Positions 56,286 to 64,000 of a DNA stretch of 64,000 nt are shown one piece after another. The position numbers were made by a program, and so were the translations under genes. The stretch spans positions 21,230,294 through 21,294,293 of the forward strand of contig NC_012877.2 in assembly GCF_000003195.3 (NCBI RefSeq), read 5' to 3'. The notes below the pieces were generated by a model. The model searched no databases, was not told the DNA's origin, and saw only the letters and a list, made by a program, of their open reading frames with translations. How positions within the stretch are numbered: position 1 is the stretch's first letter; every line of letters starts with the position of its first letter. The stretch comes from Sorghum bicolor (Eukaryota; Streptophyta; Magnoliopsida; Poales; Poaceae).

Positions 56286-59200
56286 AAGATTAAGTATAAT
56301 TCTATCAGATACACTGTTTTAAAAACAAAGTTTTGGTTTTAAAAATCCTATTTGGACTAAAACTTTAGCTTCAGGCAAAACTTGTCAAAACTAATTTACA
56401 AAAACTATGCTAGCGACAACCTCTAATTATGCCCAATTAAGGACTACTAGGTGGCTTTATGTAAACTGATACTAACTATGGGGGTTTACTTTATTGCAAC
56501 TTTTTATTTCGTCGTCCATACGGCGTGAAATTGTATGGATGCCACTTGCTTGAGTGGTAATGCATGGATCTATATGCCTCGACGCTCAAGGTAAGAATGT
56601 GAGTTGTGAGAGCATGACCGTCCAACCGTCGGTCTAGGGGAGAGTTAGATGTGGTTACTGGAATATTTACATGTTACACACATGTCTATATGAAGGTACT
56701 TAATTGTGGGTTAGTTGGTATGACAGTGTATACATGTCTCTGTGTATACATGGGCGTGCTTCACATGGGTAGTATGCTGCAATATATATTCGGGAATATA
56801 TATTGGAGTACTTAGCTTCAATTTAGAGACCAGACTTTCATTTCTGCACATATATTATTGTTGGGTTGGGCTGAAATGAAATTCTTCTGCAGGTACACTA
56901 ACGAATGCATAGATTGAACGTAGTTGACGACTAGCTATATGTCGAGAGAGTACGTGTTATGCCACCGACATAGAACGTGATTGCCACCTTAGGCTGGCAA
57001 TTTTGTGAGGACGATTAGGACGAAGCATGCATCGTCATGATTGTTGCATTATTCATAATTATTCTTCTCTCATTCTTGTTCTAATGATAAGTAACTTGTG
57101 AGTGATGTGATGTTACTCCTTTTCTTGTATGAAGCTAAATAAAAATTTGTCTCAGTCCATGCTACTTGAATAGTTTTGCTTGAAAGTAGTTTGTGATGTG
57201 TCTAGCCTTGAAATGTTTGCTTCTATAGGAATGCTAAGTTAGTAGTAGTAGAAACTACAATCCTTTGAAAACTAAAACATGTCGGTGAACATGCATGTAA
57301 ATAATTTCTGATGAATCCTCTAATGTTAATTAACTAAGAAAAATATGGCCTACCTATAATAGAAATAGTTAAGACTATATGCTTGAACTTGTAGGTGTCC
57401 ACTTGTTTAGCCAAGTGGTGAATCCAATGCTCATGCAAGCGTTTGCAAATGCGTTAACCTCACTTAAGCAATTATGATTCTTATATAATCCTCCTTGTCA
57501 CCAAACTACATTATTATTTATCTAGGTAATAATGTTTGTAGCTATTGGAGTCATACATGTGTGTGCTCTCTTGTTAATAGAACAAGGGAAAACATTGCTT
57601 GATATGTGTGTTGAATTTTGGCTGCTAGAGTAGTTTATATTCTAGTGGTGTTTGTATAACAATAATGTTGTTTTCTGTAAGTATGGTAAATACCAAAGTT
57701 GTAGCCAACCCCTATATCTAGTTTATCCTAAAATTTCATGACCATAGGCCTGATGGTTTAGGAGTTATGAACTTTCGAAGTTTGCTGTCAGATCCTATTC
57801 GTGTTCTGAACAGAATTGAATGTTCAGTTTGTTTGAATGGTGTGCATACAGAATCATGTCTTGGAGTTAATAGAAGAAGTGTAGTACTTTTGTTAAGGTC
57901 TCCAAAATGTCTTAGATCACTACTTTTGGTGGTCTAAATCTTATGTTATGAGCCTGTGAAGTGGAATGACAGAATCTGTCAAAATCTGAATATATGTCTT
58001 CCTTGTATTGTTTGTGCTTGTTAGCTGTAGAAGCACCTTAAGATGATATTAAGAAAATTATAGATAACTTGATAGGTTTTCATAACATTAATGATCATGT
58101 TTGTTCGATCAATGGAACTTTAATACCATTTTCTAAAATTCATGTCAAGTTCTCTGTCCTAGTTTAGGCAGAGCTGATTGCTATTCTTTTTCAACCTTGT
58201 TAAGTTTTGGATTAGCTCTGTAGGTTTGATAACCTTTTCTCGCTGAGTTTTCCTAAATGCTAAACTCTTACTTGTGGTATGTCCATTTGCATCATCATGC
58301 AGTCATGCCATAAATATTTTTCGAGCCCTTTCACTACCTATCTCAAAATCATCTTCTCCTGAAAAGAATGAGCCATGTCCACTTGCTTTGTAGCACATAT
58401 GGTATCATAATCCTTGTAAGTAGAACAAATGTGTGTATTGCTGTAGATAAATGCTTGTTAAATGTAAGCTGTGTGCTTAGTAATGGTTGTTTAAGCATGA
58501 TTGTTTGAGTTTTCTCAAGTACTTGCTTAAAATTGTTATGTTGTGTGGATGTTGGTTATCTAGATCGTGCCTTGGTTGTTTCTTGTTTTGTCCTCGAGGA
58601 GCACGAGTGTTAAATAGCTTTATCTTAGAATGACGCTCAAGTTATGTTCATTGAGTGCTGGTTGTATCAAATTAGGTTCTCTTTCTTAGGACCCGAGCTT
58701 ATGGACTTGACTGTTAGTTTTTGAATGTTGGAGCATCCATGCCTATGCTTGATACGTAAACCAATGTCCAGACCCTCAAATGCTTGCAAATACCATGGTT
58801 TCCCTACACCCGTTTGCAAATATCCTTGTCCAGCCAACTAGCTAGGATAAGTTCTCACTACAGAAAGCTTTCGACTACGGTTATTCTTGCTGGCTACGGA
58901 GACCATACCAAATTCATGTTGGACCTCCCGGTTGCCTCTCTCAAAGCTTAGCTTGTGTAATGCAATCTCTTATTCCCGATATCTAAATCCTTGCTTACAA
59001 ATCATGTAGCTCCTTATCAACCCAATCTCTCACCGGTGTAATGGTTTTACCTATGGAGTTTGCTTAATTCATCTCCATCCTCCCCAAGTCTTGGGATACT
59101 TATCGGCTTGATCCCATATTCCTACCCAACATGACCGCATCTCATGAGGTAATTGTTGAGTAATGGCCTTGATGGGCACAAGGCGTATCCCTGTATGTCT

Positions 59201-61295
59201 TGTGTCTTGTTCTTATCCTTTAACCTTCTACTTGTTACCTCCAAATCTTGCTGTCATCTTTGCTTGCTTAATTTTGTCTTGCACATAATTCTTGTCCATG
59301 CAAGACCTACCTATGTCATGTGAGATTTCACGTTGGTGGTAAGGTCAATAATATTGTCATGATTAACGATTGATGGTGCCGTGACGAAACCGAGAGCATC
59401 CTGTGGCTGCAGACACAAGGTCGTGCTGCTCGGCACGCACTGGTATCGTGGTTGCTAGTCATGATCTATTATAAAACTACACCACTGTGTTATCTTCTCA
59501 TGAGCATGTCCTTGGTTATCTTTCCTTATCTTCAATCAAAGGATCTATATCAGACTTATGTAATAGGACTTCCTTCTGAAGTTGCTAAGAAGATAACATA
59601 TGAAGAATAGGTTACCGACATAAACCTTAACAGACTGCAAGGGGTGGTAGACAAGAGACCCTATTTGTTACCCATGTAACAATATTAGTCGTTTAGTGAG
59701 TACCTTGTGTCAACCCTATTGAATCCAGAAGGGCACACAACACTTAAAGTTGGACAAGTTATCAGTCAGACAAGAATTGATTGTTGCATTATTCTTATGA
59801 CCTGGCTATCCAAGTCTCAATCTAAGGTGCATGGAAATCAGACAGACCAAATCAACCATCTCTATTGTGATCTCCTTTTTGGCTAACTTTGATCTTGATT
59901 GCCTACAAATGCATCAACAACAATTGTTGCCACCAGGAAGAAAGCTTTAGAACTTTTTAGTGTTAAGAGACAACTGATTAGTTATCAGTTGGAAGGTTAA
60001 TCACTACCTAGGCAACCACTCCATGACATCCCTGAAAGCTATGTCTCATAAAACAATGTCATGTGAAGAAAACAATATGTTGATCAACGATGCAAATACT
60101 ATTTCCTTTTCTAGGCCCTATGTTGTCAAGTCAATTCAATCTTGGACAATCACATAGATAGTACCAAATGCTACATCTGAGGCACAAGCTAGAGAAAAGC
60201 ATGTCCCTACTCTAGGTTAGCATCATTCTGTGTGTGGTGCTATCAAAAGTTTTGTTTAAAATTTGATTGGATGAACCTTAGGATGACCTAGAAAAGCCTC
60301 CTTTCACCTTTGGTGCCTAGCTGTTACGCTATCACATCAACCGATAGTTGAGCAATCTAGGAGTTCTACAAGTCAAAAATATTTGGAAAGGTGTTAAACA
60401 ACAAATCTTAGATTTTTAATCTTAGAGCTGTTGTTTGATCCTAAAAAGGAATCCTTAATGTCAAAAGTAGTTTCACCAAGCTATTTTGCTGCTGTGCAAA
60501 CTGACCCAACTTACTAAGCAACTACTTAGTGATGGGAAAATTCATAGTTGACTTGCTTGGTAGTAGCTTGTTTCCCTAGCTTGGTGAATACTTGAACCTT
60601 TTGTTGTCCTCTATACCTTGCTATCATCCATCCTTAGCAATGCTTATCTAATGGTAACATGCGTTCGGTGTTTTCTATTTTCCTTTTTACCTAAGAGGTT
60701 GTATCTAATATGACCTAGACCACTGTTAACACTTGGAGCCATTAAATTCATTGAATGGTCAACACTAACTCGATAGACTTGGAAAATAAAGTGTTGATAT
60801 CAGTGAAAGAGAACTGCACATGTGGAACCTTATGTAGCTTTCCATTGATGGGCATCTGAGTGATTAGACCTTATGACCAAAATAGACATTGTTTGTTGGT
60901 TAGTTGGTTTCTCATAACCTCAAAGGATGTTTTATCTAGTTCATGATCTCATCCCCTACGGAAGGTTGTACTCAAGCCATTTTGGTAGACGACTGCTTTT
61001 CGAGCCTTGTGAACATAGATGGAAACATTGCAATGAGTAGTTTACTCTCCTCCGAACCATCCATCCTACGTTAGGAATGAAGAACTATGTTGTCTTGAAT
61101 TCCTCCCAAGGTAACAATGCTTCATGGAAGTCAATGAAGGAAATTCTTTAGACAAAAATTCACTATGAAGAACAAGTATAAGAGAGTGTCCTGACCAAAT
61201 TAGCATCTCTGATGCTCGGGGATAAGTAGTTGACTGCTATCGCTAATATTAGAAGTGAATAACATGCTTCTCTACCCTTGGAAGTCTTTTGTCCT

Positions 61296-61330
61296 GAATC
61301 TCGGGACGAGATTCTTTTAAGGGCGGAGGG
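61296..61330 (+). promoter_or_regulatory. E10 hairpin and polypurine tract
   Basis: GAATCTCG-GGA-CGAGATTC (61296-61314) is a perfect 8-bp stem; its outer pair is G-C where E2 has A-T. AAGGGCGGAGGG (61319-61330) is the polypurine tract, one base before the LTR. Confidence 0.82.
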
Positions 61331-61331
61331 T

Positions 61332-64000
61332 TGTAACACCCCAGGTGTTTGCCACGAGTTAGACCTTAGGTTTTGAGCTCAAACATATCATGATAAGTGG
61401 TGATGATTATGATAAAGTCAATCCACGAAAGTGAGCCTCAGGTTAAACTTGGAGAATGCACCCTTGCTTACAAATAGGCCTTTTCAAAGTTCATGCTTAG
61501 GTGATGTTTATGGAATCTCTTTCATGTGTCCCACATCCATCACGACCTATAGTGATCACTCAAAAAGTTTCATGAAGTTGGAATCAAAAGGTCACATGAA
61601 ATGATAAGTTACATGCTTGTTGGAATGACCTCATTAAGCGAATAGAACCATAGGTCATCAACCAATCCTTGCAACCTTGCCCAAATGACTCTAGATGAAC
61701 TCTACAACAAAAGTCATGAAGGGTTCATGTTGAGCTTGTGCCCAGAAAGTGCTTCATTAGCCTAAAACCTTAGTTTGAGCTTTATCAAGTTGTTGCATTG
61801 ACCAAAGTGTAATTTTGACTTCTATACTAGTTCTGAGGTTTGACCTTAAATGAAAGTTATACTTTAGATTCTGTAGAACAAACTTTGTTTAATGGTCAAG
61901 AGCTAGTTTGGTCCCTAACCTAGTCAAATTGACTTGACAAGATTCAATGCAGTGCTGTTTTGGAACTCCAGAATTTTGGCCAAGTCCTGAGGTGCTCAGT
62001 TTCGGGTACCCTAGTTGGAAGCCTTGTATCTTACTAACAATGCCAAAACAGTACAAGGTTCTTTTGTAACAGTTGTAGTATAGTTTGTATACTACAATAC
62101 TTGTTAAAGTGGCCAAGTCTGAATCTCCATCTAAGCATCTCCAATATGAGCCACAAGATTGAATCTGCTGCAATTTCCAGCATTTCAAATTTCTAAGTGT
62201 GGAAATGCAGTTCATCACGTTGGCATTCCGCGTTCTCCAAATTTTGTTCAACAACTTGCTTGGGTCCCAATATAAAAGTTGGAGTATATATTGTGGCCAA
62301 GATCATATCAAAAGATGACACCAGTTTGACTTCGTTTTGGTCATCAATTTTGTGTTCTGCTAATCACTATCAATACATTGACACTCGTGACTTGGCATCT
62401 AATTATCTACTAATCTACAACTCTAATGACAATGAAACCTTAATCGAAGTTGGAGAGTGTCAAGAGTAGAGCAATCTTCGTTTTTGGTCCATGTCCAAAT
62501 TCGGTCCAGATACGGTCCAAATCGGCTTCCCACGTCGGCCACACGGTCACCCGCCACGTGCTCGGCGAAATGCGTCAAAGGGCAACGCGTGTCCTGGACG
62601 TGTCCTCCATGCGGTGACCGCGCCCCCACCATTGCTGCACATGTGCTGGTGCTCCATCTCACGTTGGGACAGCCAGAAGCGCTCTCCACTTCCTCATTCA
62701 CTCGCCTCCACCTTCCCTCCACTCCCTCCGGCTCTATGTGTCTCTCCAAACTCCCATACTCCTGCTCTCTCCCTCTGTCCGCCATGGACAAGAAGCCGAG
62801 CTCCATGGCCGACCTCCACCGATCACTCCCTGCTGTACCTCGAGGTCCAACCATGGCAGCGAATAGCTCTAGAGCTACGCGGCTTTCCGTGTCCCTCCTC
62901 CACCCATTTACTGCTGGTGCCACCTCCGGTGGAAATCGAAACCGGTTTCCTCTGTTCGAAAAGGAGACAAGAGGAAAGCTCGGGTTAGAATAAGAAACAA
63001 CCCAGGGTTCCAGATGCGAAGCCAAGACTCATATGAATAGTATTTATGAGCTGTGGCGTGATTCATGGCAAATCCAGGGTCTAAGGTGCAAGATCTGTTT
63101 TCCTTTTATGTTGTTTTTGCAGATTTCATGGATGAACTTTGGAAAGGCATAGAAATTCGTAGAAAAGTCATAAAATAGCAAATGTGGACTTTTTGGAATC
63201 CTTGTGAAATTCTCTATGCAGTAGATCTATAATATGCTATGTTTTAGTTTGAAGTTTTAACGGTAAAAATAGATTAATGCAGTTCGGTTTTAATTTATTG
63301 TTATATTTGTCTTTTTCATAACCACTGTATTATTGCTCAAATAAATGTGACAATATTGTGACGATATTGTCATATGATATGTGATGTCTGGTAAAACTTT
63401 CATGAATTTACGAATGACGGATTAAGAGTTATAAAAATAACAATTGCTCTGTGTTGCTTTGCTCCTATTCTGAGTGGATCTGCATGTTTATATTGTTTGG
63501 CTCAGTTAGGTTGTGAATCATGCCTGGATGAAAATATATGAGTTGTAGTACTTTTCATAAGCTTTCCATCAAGCTAAATAGCATAATTTTTGGTCAAGCA
63601 TATGTTTGGTTATAGTAGTTTAAATTATTATTTCAGTTTCTGTCTAAACACAGACAGGGATGCATTGTTTGTTATGTAAGACCTTGATAGTTGTAGATTT
63701 AGCTCTAGATGTTTATAATAAAGTTGTTCACAATTTAGTAATCTTTCTATAAAGTACATAACCATAATTTATGGGCATATGAAACTCAAGTTATGGCTGT
63801 TTAATGTGGCATGATAGATTCTGTCCATGATTTGAACACAGATGTCTTCATAGGGCTTGATAAATGGTTTATAATTATAAATAAAAATATGAAAATGGAA
63901 AATGTTGGTCCCGTACAATTATATGATATTGTTGTATCATGTTGACATGTAATATGGTCATGTGTTTGAAGAAAATATGATTTGTGCATTTATCTTGTTC
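61332..64000 (+). repeat. E10 3' LTR, 5' portion
   Basis: It repeats 51143 onward with an offset of 10189, changing to 10183 after a 6-bp deletion near 63034. It runs off the window edge. Confidence 0.95.

Larger units (their letters stand above)
56272..61331 (+). other. E10 internal region, non-coding
   Basis: The first 800 bp contain blocks homologous to the E1 leader, including a 5' splice site AAG|GTAAGA with GT at 56591-56592 and the GGGCTGAAATGAA...TTCTGCAGGTAC block (about 56871-56898; E1 1819-1846). The remainder is AT-rich, with no ORF and no detectable gag or pol remnant. Confidence 0.8.
51143..64000 (+). mobile_element. E10: LARD-like non-autonomous element with giant LTRs
   Basis: LTR (51143-56271, 5129 bp), internal region (56272-61331, 5060 bp) and the first 2669 bp of the second LTR (61332-64000). 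The internal region has no ORF over 60 codons and no recognisable retroviral domain. The primer site and polypurine tract are in the right places. LTR ends, leader and the hairpin before the tract match the Tekay elements E1 and E2. Large retrotransposon derivatives (LARDs) of this kind are known from grasses and are mobilised in trans. TGGTA (51138-51142) is the candidate left target duplication. The LTRs differ at roughly 1.8% of sites plus a 6-bp indel. Confidence 0.88.

Noticed and set aside
56272..61331. Search for hidden gag/pol remnants or a host gene in the E10 internal region
   Set aside because: No frame shows protease, RT, RNase H, integrase or other known motifs; stops are dense in all six frames.

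Overview
This window is a nested stack of Ty3/gypsy LTR retrotransposons from a plant nuclear genome. The gag/pol sequence types, the initiator-Met and tRNA-Asp primer sites, the very long LTRs and the depth of nesting point to a grass, probably a panicoid with a large genome; the species is an inference. I found no host gene, rRNA, tRNA gene or CRISPR array. Almost every base can be assigned to one of ten elements, called E1 to E10 here.

Layout. E1 (1-12528, + strand) is a young Tekay/Del-type chromovirus with LTRs of about 4.6 kb; its 5' LTR is cut by the window edge. It carries an extra coiled-coil ORF upstream of gag, then gag-PR-RT-RH and INT-chromodomain separated by one frameshift. E1 sits inside the integrase of E2 (12529-17133), a related, older chromovirus of which only the INT/chromodomain tail and 3' LTR are visible. 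E2 in turn sits inside E3 (17134-19611), the 3' end of a Tat-like element with an antisense plant-mobile-domain (PMD) gene and a 760-bp 3' LTR. E4 (19612-20552) is a truncated LTR.

The middle of the window is on the - strand. E5 (20553-35364, plus a remnant at 42817-42963) is a decayed Tat-like element with gag, PR, RT, RH and INT. E6 (23159-31463, target duplication GTAGA) is inserted in the E5 RT/RH junction. E7 (35365-42811, target duplication GGGCT) is inserted in the E5 5' LTR. E6 and E7 look non-autonomous: E6 encodes gag plus two protease domains, E7 only a gag-like protein. They share about 2 kb of non-coding 3' sequence.

The right part returns to the + strand. E8 (42964-43793) is the start of a Tekay-type LTR, broken by E9 (43794-51142), a Tat-like element that has lost gag core and protease. 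A LARD-like element E10 (51143 to beyond the end; LTRs 5129 bp, internal region 5060 bp without ORFs) inserted in the E9 integrase. Afterwards a 3552-bp segment running from the E9 5' LTR to the first 70 bp of the E10 LTR was duplicated in tandem, so the E9 pol region is present twice.

How the parts relate. E1, E2 and E10 share LTR modules, a U5-side hairpin and a hairpin next to the polypurine tract. E1 and E10 also share the primer site and the leader with its splice donor; E2's are outside the window. The ORF-less E10 is therefore plausibly mobilised by Tekay-type partners. Many coding breaks are C-to-T stop codons, as expected for methylated, silenced elements. Divergences quoted below were counted by eye and are approximate.
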